This document shows positions 35,419-43,768 of a stretch of DNA of 64,000 nucleotides, one piece after another (the stretch's first letter is position 1; the number at the start of each line of letters is the position of its first letter). Origin of the DNA: CAG-1000 sp964345385 (GTDB taxonomy: Bacteria > Bacillota_I > Bacilli_A > RF39 > UBA660); contig CAYFQM010000001.1 in NCBI GenBank assembly GCA_964345385.1, positions 6,853 to 70,852 of the forward strand, read 5' to 3'. The position numbers and the translations under genes were made by a program. The notes below the pieces were generated by a model. That model was not told where the DNA came from and did no database searches. It saw only the letters and a program-made list of their open reading frames with translations.

Positions 35419-35459
35419 TTAAAACACAAGATTTATAAAACGTTTTACAAATCTTGTGT
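35419..35459 (-). terminator. Terminator at the end of essC
   Basis: Very long minus-strand hairpin: arms ACACAAGATTT / AAATCTTGTGT extended inward by TAAAAC/GTTTTA, followed by TTTT. It overlaps the essC stop. Confidence 0.8.
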
Positions 35460-38400
35460 ATAAAAATCTAATAACTTAACAAGTGTAGCATTTCCCCTAT
35501 TAATATTAAATCCAAACTCATTTTCTAACTGACTTCTTGTAACTTTATTATATGTAATACACTTTATACTAAATTGATCTGTTATACCAGAGCCTGCCCA
35601 TACAGCATATGTAGTTTGAGTATTAAATTTATAAAATTCTTCGTATTCAAGATTCTTTAGTTTAGAAACATCTTCTGCTAAAACAATTTTAACATGAGAA
35701 GTATTTTTCAAGTTAGATAACATTGATTTAAATTTATTTGTTTTTTCTTCTCCAAAACCATTAATTAATGAATCAAATCCCATTATTACAAATACATTAA
35801 TATGTTCTGTTGGATTATTAACTACTTTTTCAAATGTATTATATATTTCATCATAATTAGTAGAAAAATAATTTGTACTAGGATTTTTAAATATTTCATT
35901 AGTATCAAATACATACACAGAAGTATTATTGACTTTTTGAAGTACTTCCACTAATGAAGGAATAAATTTATCAAATGTACTTGTATCTTGAGTAGATATT
36001 AATGATATAGGATTTTTATTAAAATTAAATGTAGAAACTTTAAGTGTATCTTTTTCTATACCAATTGGAACATTTTTTAAAGAATCAATATGTGCTTCAA
36101 CATTTTCAAGCCTTACATGATCAGGAAGCACTCTAATACTACTTGCTCTTTGTTTAATAGATTGAGATAATTGAGCACATACATTTTTAATGAACACATT
36201 AATCTCATCCCATTTATATGGATAAGCAGTTTGATATTCATATATTTCACCATCTATTTTAATTAATCCTCTTCCTACATTTTCAGATGGAACCATACCA
36301 CGAGTAGAACCTAAAATACTACTATAATCAGTTGGATCATTAAATTGTAAGCAAAGTAAATGACTAAAGTTTTGAGATGTTTTTCCTCTAACTGCATTCA
36401 CACCAGTAGCTGTAATAACAAAACTAATGCCATATCTTTCACCTTCACGAGTTAATGATGAAACTAAATCTACATAATCTTCATAATTTTCGTTAAATAC
36501 TTCATAATTATTTATAAATACAATAATTCTAGGTAAAGTTTTACCACTATTTTTAATAAATAAATTATAGTCTCCATTATAATCAACAAATAACTTTTTT
36601 CTAAACTCAAGTTCTCTATATATAGCATTTAATAAGTTAACAAATTTTTCTTGCTCATTTATAAATACTACATCTCCAACTTGAGGAGCTCCTTTAAAAA
36701 CACCAAACATTTCAGAACCAAAATCCATCATATATATATTAATTTCTTCTGATGAATGAGATATTATTAAACTATATATTATTGATGAAAGCATAATTTC
36801 CGTTCCACTTCCTGGTGCACCATATATTAATGTATTAGGAGTTTCATTAAAATTTAAAGTAAGTATATCTTGTCTTTGACTAGAAGGATCATCATACTCT
36901 CCAATTATAGGTCTAATATCCCATTTTTTAGGAACAAAATTATATTTTTCCATTAAATCATTTATAAAAATCTCTTCTGGTATTTTATCTAACCATAATT
37001 TTTTAACTTTTAAACCTTTAGATAATGCTGAATTATAAATATAGTTTAATATATTTATAATCTCTTCACCTAAAGAAGCTTGATTATCATTTTCTTTACT
37101 TGTTTCAACACTTTTTATAGTATCTCCTATATCATTAATAAAAGATAAATTTCTATCAACAGTTTTAGTTATCTTTTCTTTAGGAATATATTTTACTCCA
37201 GCATATGCTGCTTGTCCCATAGCAAAGTAATCATTATAACCAACTTGTAAATAAAATCTTCCAGCTTTTTTTAATGTAGCTGCATCAGGACATTTAATAA
37301 CATCCATAGAATCTGATTTTTCTTGAACTTTTAAACAAACTTTAAATTTAGAGTTAGACCATATTTGATCATCGACTATTCCACCAGGTTTTTGAGTAGC
37401 AAGTATTAAATGCACTCCTAAAGAACGACCAATACGAGCAGTAGAAATAAGTTCATCCATAAAGTCTCTTTGTTGAGTTTTAAGTTCTGCAAACTCATCA
37501 GTTATTATAAATAAATGAGATATAGGTTCTTTTATTTTACCATCACGAGTTAATTTTTGATATTTATATATATCTAAAGTACTTTCATTTAACGCTAATT
37601 TTGCCTCATTAAATAAAATTTGTCTTCTTTTAAGTTCACTTTGAATTGAAGCTAAACTTCTTGAAATTTCTGCTTTATCTAAGTTAGTAATAGTACCCGC
37701 AAGATGCGGTAAAACAACACCAGTAAGTTTATTTTCAAAAGCTCCTGTAAGACCTCCACCTTTATAATCTATTAAAACAAAAGATACTTCTTCAGGAGAA
37801 AAATTTAAACACATAGATAACATATATGTAATAATAAACTCTGATTTACCACTTCCTGTCATACCAGCAATTAATCCATGAGGACCATGAAATTTTTCGT
37901 GTAAATCCAAATTAAATATTTCACCATCGGTATGTATACCAATCGGAACACTTAAACTATTTACAGGATTGTTCTTTTTCCATCTATCTAAAATATTTAA
38001 TTGTTCCATTTTACCTACTTTATACATCTCTAAAAATCCAACAGCTTCTTTCATTTCATCTAACATTATAGGCATTTTAAGAGGAATGTTAGCTAATCTT
38101 TCACAAAGTAAATCTATATCTAAATTATCAATATTGTCCATAGTAAAACCTTGTTGATTATTTTTATTTAAATCATTAGTAATAACTGCACTTTTCTGTC
38201 CTGAAGCCATTACAAAATCATTACAAGCATTCGGTAAATTAGAAATATTATCATTTAAAATAATTAATCCAAAACCAAGATTTCTTTTTTCACTAAGAAC
38301 CTTACTTATAATTTCAACATTTTTATTTTTTTTAATATTATCTACAATTATTAAATAATATGGCCTTACACTCTTATAATCAATTGTAGTTTCAACTCTA

Positions 38401-40022
38401 TTTCCGTCATCTTCTTGATATTTACGAGACATATATACTTGTTCTAAATAAAATGAAACTTTAGTCATATCATCATAATTATTTGCAAAAAATCTTATAT
38501 TACGAGAATCACTCCATGTATGAGGTAATGTTTTAAAACTATCCCAAACATCACTATTAGTATCACTTATCATAAATACAAGTTTTAAATCTGCATATGA
38601 TTGATATGTAGCAAGTTGCATAACCATACTTTTTAGCATAGATTCTCTATAAATTTGTTCTCCAATAACAACAAGTTTATTTCTACTTGTTAAACTAATA
38701 GACACTGGAGAATCGAGTATATCTACAGCACTTTTAGCAACTTTTTCTAATTCATCTTTTAATTCATCAGAAGACATACTAAAATCTTCAGAAGGATATG
38801 ACAAGTTTATTTGAAGAGGTACCGTACCAATACCAACCCTAACATCAAGAAAATCTTCACTTTCTATTTGTTTTTGCCATAAATTTCTTTTTCTATTTAA
38901 TATAATATTTCCCAAATCATTTGGATCAGGGTAGTTATCTAATAATATTTGTTTTTGATTAACTCTAATAGATTCAATTTTTCTTCTTTTATCAGTTAAA
39001 TATTCAATATATTTTGTTTGTCTTTCTTTCTCGCGAGCTTTTGTTTTTTTAGAATTATATTTTTTCATTAAAGTTGGCCATAATAAAGTTGAAGTAATCA
39101 TAGCAAAAGCTACTAAAAGTGTAGGAAGAGCAGCACTAATATTTTTATCTCCTTTTAACATATTTGTAATTGTAGCACTCATAGTTACAATTGAAGACAT
39201 AGCCATTGTAAGCATAGGACCAACAGTGTATAAAATCGGAGTTTTATCTTCTTCTACTTTAGAAGGAGGACTTTCTATTTTAAAATCTTCTTTAACAATA
39301 GAAGTTATAAATCTGGGACTTCTACTATAATAATCATTTTCTGAATATAATATAGCATTATCATCATCAACAGTTTTTAATAATTTAGATTTATAAACTG
39401 GAAAGTCAGATTGCACAATACTTTGTGAATTTATTTTAAGACCGTTATTAAAATTATTAATATTAATATATTCATTAAGAAATATTAATTTATATCCCAT
39501 AATAAAAACAACATCACCATTTATTATTTCTTTACTATTAGTCTTAATATCATTAATATACATACCATATTTAGTATCTTTATTTTCTATAAAACGTTTG
39601 CCTTCTCTATAACTTAAAATAGCATGATTAGGTGAAACTAAACTACTTCCTAAAAATATATTTGCATTAGAATCACTACCCATGGTATATTCTCCTTCAA
39701 GAACAACCTTATATGGAGTAAAAGTCATATCATTTTCTTCACAAACATAAAGCAAAGCTTCATTTATTTTATTTTTACTTAAAATACGCAAATAATAAAA
39801 ACGATCCAATACTAAAGAGGTTTCAGCCAATTCTTTTCCACTAGCAAAAACCTTACAAACATCATTACTTTTAAGTATCCAACTGTTATCTTTTTTCTCT
39901 ATAGAAACTAAATCTCTTTCATTATAGTTTTCATCAATATCTTTTAATGAATAAGAGTCTATATCAATCGTTGGAAATGGATACTTATATAACTTATCAT
40001 CTTTAATTAGCACTATTTGCAT
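35445..40022 (-). CDS. essC: EssC/YukB-type FtsK-SpoIIIE ATPase of type VII secretion
   Basis: Membrane motor of T7SSb. The 1525 residues have an N-terminal FHA region (about 105-185, YTMGSDSNANIFLG and SPNHAILSYREGKR), two membrane helices (about 258-315), and three FtsK-like ATPase modules. The first has Walker A GMTGSGKSE near 718-726 and Walker B LFIITDEFAEL near 826. The second has a degenerate loop GAPGSGTE near 1068 with no Lys. The third is more degenerate (LISTQDTSTF). This is the normal EssC layout. It has RBS AAGGGG and a consensus promoter. EsaA, EssA and EssB are absent nearby. Confidence 0.95.
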   Translation of the reverse strand: MQIVLIKDDKLYKYPFPTIDIDSYSLKDIDENYNERDLVSIEKKDNSWILKSNDVCKVFASGKELAETSLVLDRFYYLRILSKNKINEALLYVCEENDMTFTPYKVVLEGEYTMGSDSNANIFLGSSLVSPNHAILSYREGKRFIENKDTKYGMYINDIKTNSKEIINGDVVFIMGYKLIFLNEYININNFNNGLKINSQSIVQSDFPVYKSKLLKTVDDDNAILYSENDYYSRSPRFITSIVKEDFKIESPPSKVEEDKTPILYTVGPMLTMAMSSIVTMSATITNMLKGDKNISAALPTLLVAFAMITSTLLWPTLMKKYNSKKTKAREKERQTKYIEYLTDKRRKIESIRVNQKQILLDNYPDPNDLGNIILNRKRNLWQKQIESEDFLDVRVGIGTVPLQINLSYPSEDFSMSSDELKDELEKVAKSAVDILDSPVSISLTSRNKLVVIGEQIYRESMLKSMVMQLATYQSYADLKLVFMISDTNSDVWDSFKTLPHTWSDSRNIRFFANNYDDMTKVSFYLEQVYMSRKYQEDDGNRVETTIDYKSVRPYYLIIVDNIKKNKNVEIISKVLSEKRNLGFGLIILNDNISNLPNACNDFVMASGQKSAVITNDLNKNNQQGFTMDNIDNLDIDLLCERLANIPLKMPIMLDEMKEAVGFLEMYKVGKMEQLNILDRWKKNNPVNSLSVPIGIHTDGEIFNLDLHEKFHGPHGLIAGMTGSGKSEFIITYMLSMCLNFSPEEVSFVLIDYKGGGLTGAFENKLTGVVLPHLAGTITNLDKAEISRSLASIQSELKRRQILFNEAKLALNESTLDIYKYQKLTRDGKIKEPISHLFIITDEFAELKTQQRDFMDELISTARIGRSLGVHLILATQKPGGIVDDQIWSNSKFKVCLKVQEKSDSMDVIKCPDAATLKKAGRFYLQVGYNDYFAMGQAAYAGVKYIPKEKITKTVDRNLSFINDIGDTIKSVETSKENDNQASLGEEIINILNYIYNSALSKGLKVKKLWLDKIPEEIFINDLMEKYNFVPKKWDIRPIIGEYDDPSSQRQDILTLNFNETPNTLIYGAPGSGTEIMLSSIIYSLIISHSSEEINIYMMDFGSEMFGVFKGAPQVGDVVFINEQEKFVNLLNAIYRELEFRKKLFVDYNGDYNLFIKNSGKTLPRIIVFINNYEVFNENYEDYVDLVSSLTREGERYGISFVITATGVNAVRGKTSQNFSHLLCLQFNDPTDYSSILGSTRGMVPSENVGRGLIKIDGEIYEYQTAYPYKWDEINVFIKNVCAQLSQSIKQRASSIRVLPDHVRLENVEAHIDSLKNVPIGIEKDTLKVSTFNFNKNPISLISTQDTSTFDKFIPSLVEVLQKVNNTSVYVFDTNEIFKNPSTNYFSTNYDEIYNTFEKVVNNPTEHINVFVIMGFDSLINGFGEEKTNKFKSMLSNLKNTSHVKIVLAEDVSKLKNLEYEEFYKFNTQTTYAVWAGSGITDQFSIKCITYNKVTRSQLENEFGFNINRGNATLVKLLDFYTQDL

Positions 40023-40056
40023 AAGTAACCCCTTATTCTATTTAGTTTCTATAATA

Positions 40057-40085
40057 ATCATACTATTTTATACATAAAGTGTCAA
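40057..40085 (-). promoter_or_regulatory. Promoter of essC
   Basis: Minus strand -35 TTGACA, 17-base spacer, -10 TATGAT, starting two bases after the ffh stop. No ffh terminator is visible, so ffh may read through. Confidence 0.85.
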
Positions 40086-40086
40086 A

Positions 40087-41388
40087 TCAAAATTTAAAGT
40101 TTTTGTTATTAAATTTTTTCATCATATCTTTCATTTGTTCAAATTGTTTTAATAATCTGTTTACATCTTCAACTTTCATTCCGCTTCCTTTTGCTATTCT
40201 AATTTTATGCGATGCTTTTATAATAGAAGGATTTTGTCTTTCTTTCATTGTCATAGATAAAATTATTGCTTCTACTCTAGGCATTATTTTAGGATCAACA
40301 GAAATATTATTAAGTCCCATTTTAGATGCCCCAGGTAACATTTTTAAAATATTTTCAATAGGACCAAGTTTTTTAATTTGTTTTAAAGAAAGTAAAAAAT
40401 CATTTAAATCAAACTTTCCTTTTTGCATCTTTTTAGATATATTTTCCATCTCTGGCATATCAAGTTCTCTTTCTGTTTTTTCTACTATAGAAAGTAAGTC
40501 TCCATAACCAAGAATTCTATCCGCCATTCTTTCAGGATAAAACTCAGATATTCCATCTAGTTTTTCAGAATCAGTAATTAATTTAATAGCAATATTAGTT
40601 AAATACCTTAATGAAAGAGCAACTCCACCTTTAGTATCACCATCTAATTTAGTTAATATACACCCAGTTAAATTTAATTTTTCATTAAATCCATTTATTA
40701 CATTTATTGCATCTTGTCCCATCATAGCATCGATTATAAGCAGTGTTTCGTTTGGATTAACAGCATTACTTATATTAACTAATTCATTCATTAACTCTTC
40801 ATCTATCTGAAGGCGTCCTGCAGTATCAATAATTACATAATCAAAACCATTTTCTTTTGCATATTCTATACCATTTTTAGCTATTTGTACTGGATCATTC
40901 TTACCCTCTTCATAAACTTCAATTTGTAAAGAAGAACCAATTGTCTTTAATTGATCTATTGCAGCAGGTCTTAAAACATCACAAGCAATAAACAGAGGAT
41001 TCTTTTTATATTTTTTTCTTACTAAAACACCAAGTTTACCAACAGTAGTTGTTTTACCACTGCCTTGAAGTCCACATAATAAAACTATATCCATTTTATT
41101 AGTTATATTTAAATCAGACTTTTCTTTACCCAATAAATTAACAAGTTCATCTCTAAGTATTTTAATGAACAAATCACCTGGTTTTATACTATTTCTAACT
41201 TCTTCACCAAGTGCTTTTTCTTTTACACTTTCAGTAAACTCTTTAACTATTTTAATATTTACATCGGCTTCAAGTAAACAAAGTCTTATTTCTCTTAACA
41301 TAGGAGAAATATTTTCTTCATTTATAACACCATATGATTTAATTTTACTAAGTACTTTTTCTAATCTTTCACTTAAGCTTTCAAACAT
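40087..41388 (-). CDS. ffh: Signal recognition particle GTPase Ffh
   Basis: SRP54 homologue that targets membrane proteins to the translocon. The ATG at 41388 gives 433 residues starting FESLSERLEKVL, the family start, with AAGGTGA upstream; a GTG nine bases earlier falls inside that RBS. GTPase motifs are LCGLQGSGKTTT near 104, DVLRPAAIDQL near 137, DTAGR near 187 and TKLDGD near 245. The Met-rich M domain follows (LPGASKMG near 345, KGSGMKVEDVNRLLKQF near 402), a little short at the C-terminus. The SRP RNA and ylxM are not adjacent. Confidence 0.96.
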   Translation of the reverse strand: MFESLSERLEKVLSKIKSYGVINEENISPMLREIRLCLLEADVNIKIVKEFTESVKEKALGEEVRNSIKPGDLFIKILRDELVNLLGKEKSDLNITNKMDIVLLCGLQGSGKTTTVGKLGVLVRKKYKKNPLFIACDVLRPAAIDQLKTIGSSLQIEVYEEGKNDPVQIAKNGIEYAKENGFDYVIIDTAGRLQIDEELMNELVNISNAVNPNETLLIIDAMMGQDAINVINGFNEKLNLTGCILTKLDGDTKGGVALSLRYLTNIAIKLITDSEKLDGISEFYPERMADRILGYGDLLSIVEKTERELDMPEMENISKKMQKGKFDLNDFLLSLKQIKKLGPIENILKMLPGASKMGLNNISVDPKIMPRVEAIILSMTMKERQNPSIIKASHKIRIAKGSGMKVEDVNRLLKQFEQMKDMMKKFNNKNFKF

Positions 41389-41404
41389 AATATTCACCTT
41401 ATTT

Positions 41405-41413
41405 ATTATATCA
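41405..41413 (-). promoter_or_regulatory. Extended -10 promoter of ffh
   Basis: Minus strand TGATATAAT, 16 bases before the chosen start, directly after the rplA terminator T-run. Confidence 0.5.
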
Positions 41414-41437
41414 TAAAAAAAGCGTATTTCTACGCTT
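41414..41437 (-). terminator. Terminator of rplK-rplA
   Basis: Minus strand stem AAGCGTA / TACGCTT with a GAAA tetraloop and a T-run. Confidence 0.9.
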
Positions 41438-41442
41438 AATTA

Positions 41443-42132
41443 TTAAAATCCTAAAGTAGTTTTATCTATTTTTATGCCTGGACTCATAGTTGAAGATATG
41501 CTTATGTTTGATACATATGTTCCTTTAATAGTTGTTGGTTTTACTTTTAATATTTCATTAGCAACAGCTTTTAAGTTTTCCTCTAAAGCTTTTTCACTAA
41601 ATGATAACTTTCCTATAACTGTATGAATATTACCGTATGTATCATTTTTATACTCAATCATACCTTTTTTAATATTACTTACTGCATTTTTAACATCAGT
41701 TGTAACAGTTCCTAATTTTGGATTTGGCATTAAACCTTTAGGGCCTAAAATTTTACCTAATTTTCCTAATGAAGGCATCATTTCAGGAGTTGCTACTATT
41801 ACATCAAAATCAAACCAATTTTCTTTTTCGATTTTTTCTAAAACATCATCATCTCCAACGAAATCAGCTTCTTTAGCTTCGTCTACTTTAGTTTTAGTTA
41901 CAACTAATACCTTTTTAGATGAGCCCGTTCCATGAGGTAAAACCATACTTCCTCTAATAGATTGATCAGTTTTCTTAGCATCCATATTAACTTTAAATAC
42001 TGCTTCAACTGTTTCATCAAACTTTTTAGGTTTTAAACTTTTAAGTGTTTTTATCGCTTCAGTAACATCATAAACTTTATTCTTATCAATATTTTCTAAA
42101 GCTTCCACATACATTTTACTATGTTTTTTCAT
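41443..42132 (-). CDS. rplA: 50S ribosomal protein L1
   Basis: L1-stalk protein that moves E-site tRNA and binds its own mRNA leader. The 229 residues are full length, with SKMYVEALENIDKNKVYDV at the start, the KLGKILGPKGLMPNPKLGTVT signature near 124 and a C-terminal TTIKGTYVSNISISSTMSPG. It follows rplK, with AAGGAGG before the ATG. Confidence 0.98.
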   Translation of the reverse strand: MKKHSKMYVEALENIDKNKVYDVTEAIKTLKSLKPKKFDETVEAVFKVNMDAKKTDQSIRGSMVLPHGTGSSKKVLVVTKTKVDEAKEADFVGDDDVLEKIEKENWFDFDVIVATPEMMPSLGKLGKILGPKGLMPNPKLGTVTTDVKNAVSNIKKGMIEYKNDTYGNIHTVIGKLSFSEKALEENLKAVANEILKVKPTTIKGTYVSNISISSTMSPGIKIDKTTLGF

Positions 42133-42182
42133 ATTTTCCTCCTTATGTGGTTATGGATTATTTATTATTCACTCTTTATTTT

Positions 42183-42806
42183 TTATTCTTCTTCTGTATT
42201 TTCTTCTTCTGTTTCAGTTGATTGTTCTGTAGATTCAACTTCAATGTCAGCAGTTCCTTCAGCCATAGCAGAAGCACTTTCTTCCATAGCTTGTAATTCT
42301 TCTTCCATCTTTGCAGCTTGAGCTTCAGCAGCTAAAGCTTCTTTTTCTTGTTCTGCTAATTCTGCATCGTTTAATCCCTTAACAGCAATTCCCATATTTC
42401 TAGCAGTACCTGTTACGATATTAATTGCTTCATCAATGCTATAAGCATTTAAATCAGGCATTTTAACTTCTGCAATTTTTTTAATATCATCTAATGAAAT
42501 TGTCGCAACTATTTCATTAGCTCCTTTAGTACTTCCTTTTGTAAGACCAGCAGCTTTAAGTAATAAAGATGGAGTTGGTGGAGTCTTTAATACAAAATCA
42601 AATGTTCTATCTTCATAAATAGATATTTCAACTGGTATTATATCTCCCATTTTTTCTCTAGTTGCTTCATTATATTTAGTACAAAACTCTTGTAAGTTAA
42701 TTCCTGCAGGGCCTAATACAGTTCCAACTGGTGGAGCTGGTGTAGCTTGTCCAGCAGCAATTTGCAACTTAATCTTCTTTACAACATTCTTTGCCACGAA
42801 AAACAC
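42183..42806 (-). CDS. rplK: 50S ribosomal protein L11 with an acidic C-terminal extension
   Basis: L11 binds the GTPase-associated centre of 23S rRNA. Residues 1-141 are a normal L11 (IKLQIAAGQATPAPPVGTVLG near 12, PPTPSLLLKAAGLTKGS near 75, GTARNMGIAVKG near 132). About 66 extra residues follow, rich in Glu, Ala, Gln and Thr and ending in a poly-acidic stretch, with predicted helix at 145-180. L11 normally ends near 141, so the tail is unusual. It ends at a clean stop before the rplA RBS. Confidence 0.96.
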   Translation of the reverse strand: MFFVAKNVVKKIKLQIAAGQATPAPPVGTVLGPAGINLQEFCTKYNEATREKMGDIIPVEISIYEDRTFDFVLKTPPTPSLLLKAAGLTKGSTKGANEIVATISLDDIKKIAEVKMPDLNAYSIDEAINIVTGTARNMGIAVKGLNDAELAEQEKEALAAEAQAAKMEEELQAMEESASAMAEGTADIEVESTEQSTETEEENTEEE

Positions 42807-42894
42807 CTCCTATATTAATTTTGTTTTCGTGAGTGGTTCACGATAATAATCCAATAAATCTCCCACTATTACAAGTTATATATTACAAACTTGC
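42807..42894 (-). promoter_or_regulatory. rplK-rplA mRNA leader with a likely L1-binding site
   Basis: The transcript leader contains GTGGGAG (42866-42860) and CGTGAACCAC (42842-42833), in which GTGG pairs with CCAC around an internal loop, resembling the L1 site of 23S rRNA. CGTGA/TCACG also forms a hairpin with ACCAC in its loop. An upstream CAAGTT/AACTTG stem is present. Autoregulation by L1 is the known logic of this operon; the site here is inferred by eye. Confidence 0.6.
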
Positions 42895-42900
42895 TAACAT

Positions 42901-42929
42901 AATATAACATAATTAAACATACAATTCAA
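42901..42929 (-). promoter_or_regulatory. Promoter of rplK-rplA
   Basis: Minus strand -35 TTGAAT, 17-base spacer, -10 TATATT. Confidence 0.75.
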
Positions 42930-42961
42930 GTAAATTTTATAAAATATAACTATATATTAAC

Positions 42962-42991
42962 AAAAAAGAAAAAGCATATTACTATGCTTTT
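42962..42991 (-). terminator. Terminator of secE-nusG
   Basis: Minus strand stem AAAAGCATA / TATGCTTTT, a four-base loop, then a T-rich tail; overlaps the nusG stop. Confidence 0.8.
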
Positions 42992-43518
42992 GTTATTTGA
43001 ATTAAATCTACTTCTACTGGAGTTTCTTGACCAAATAAATCTATTAAAACAGTTAATTTTTCATTTTCTTTATCCATTGTTTCTATATGACCATACATTC
43101 CATTAAATGGACCATCTATAATATGAACTTTATCTCCTTCAACCACATTAGTATCAATTGGTTTAGCTAATACATCTCCCTCTGAAATAAACTTTCTTAC
43201 TTCTTCTGGTGATAATGGAATTGGTTTAGCTCCTTTTCCAGAAGAACCTATAAAACCAGTTACTCCTGGAGTATTACGAACAACATACCATGCATCATCA
43301 CTCATTATCATTTCAATAAGAACATAACCAGGAAATAGTTTACGAACCTTTTCTTTTTTTACTCCATCTTTTATTTCGACTTCAGTTCTTTCTGGGATAA
43401 TAACTCTAAAAATATTGTGTTCCATACCCATACTTTCACGTCTTGATTCTAAATAATTTTTTACTTTTTCTTCATGCCCACTATAAGCATTAACTACATA
43501 CCATAATTTTTCTTCCAT
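42982..43518 (-). CDS. nusG: Transcription antitermination factor NusG
   Basis: Binds RNA polymerase and affects pausing and coupling. The 178 residues show the NGN domain (WYVVNAYSGHEEKVKNYLESR at the start, FPGYVLIEM near 62, VRNTPGVTGFIG near 80) and the KOW domain (VEGDKVHIIDGPFNGMYG near 126). The start overlaps the secE stop by one base. Confidence 0.98.
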   Translation of the reverse strand: MEEKLWYVVNAYSGHEEKVKNYLESRRESMGMEHNIFRVIIPERTEVEIKDGVKKEKVRKLFPGYVLIEMIMSDDAWYVVRNTPGVTGFIGSSGKGAKPIPLSPEEVRKFISEGDVLAKPIDTNVVEGDKVHIIDGPFNGMYGHIETMDKENEKLTVLIDLFGQETPVEVDLIQITKA

Positions 43519-43694
43519 TATCTCATGCTCCTTAATAACGCAAAAATAGCATCTAAAAAATAGAAAAATAGCCCGAAAAACACAATCATTAATATAGTAA
43601 TAATAGAATATTTAGCAAGATTTTTTCCACTAGGCCATCTAATCATTTTAAACTCTTTTTTTAATCCTTTGAAAAATTGTTTTATTTTTTTCAT
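43518..43694 (-). CDS. secE: Preprotein translocase subunit SecE
   Basis: Clamp subunit of the SecYEG channel. The 58 residues have the conserved amphipathic FFKGLKKEFKMIRWPSGKNL, followed by one membrane helix (about 29-53, SIITILMIVFFGLFFYFLDAI). It is the usual short Gram-positive form. RBS TGGAGG lies seven bases before the ATG. The stop overlaps the nusG ATG (TAATG). rpmG is not found upstream. Confidence 0.95.
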   Translation of the reverse strand: MKKIKQFFKGLKKEFKMIRWPSGKNLAKYSIITILMIVFFGLFFYFLDAIFALLRSMR

Positions 43695-43733
43695 TTTTCC
43701 TCCAAATAAAAAACACTTTTATGTGTCAAATAA

Positions 43734-43762
43734 ATAATAACACATTAAAAAAAATAATGCAA
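43734..43762 (-). promoter_or_regulatory. Promoter of secE-nusG
   Basis: Minus strand -35 TTGCAT, 17-base spacer, -10 TATTAT, starting right after the proS stop. The leader has a small ACAC/GTGT hairpin plus T6 that could be a weak terminator or attenuator. Confidence 0.75.
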
Positions 43763-43768
43763 TAGTTT

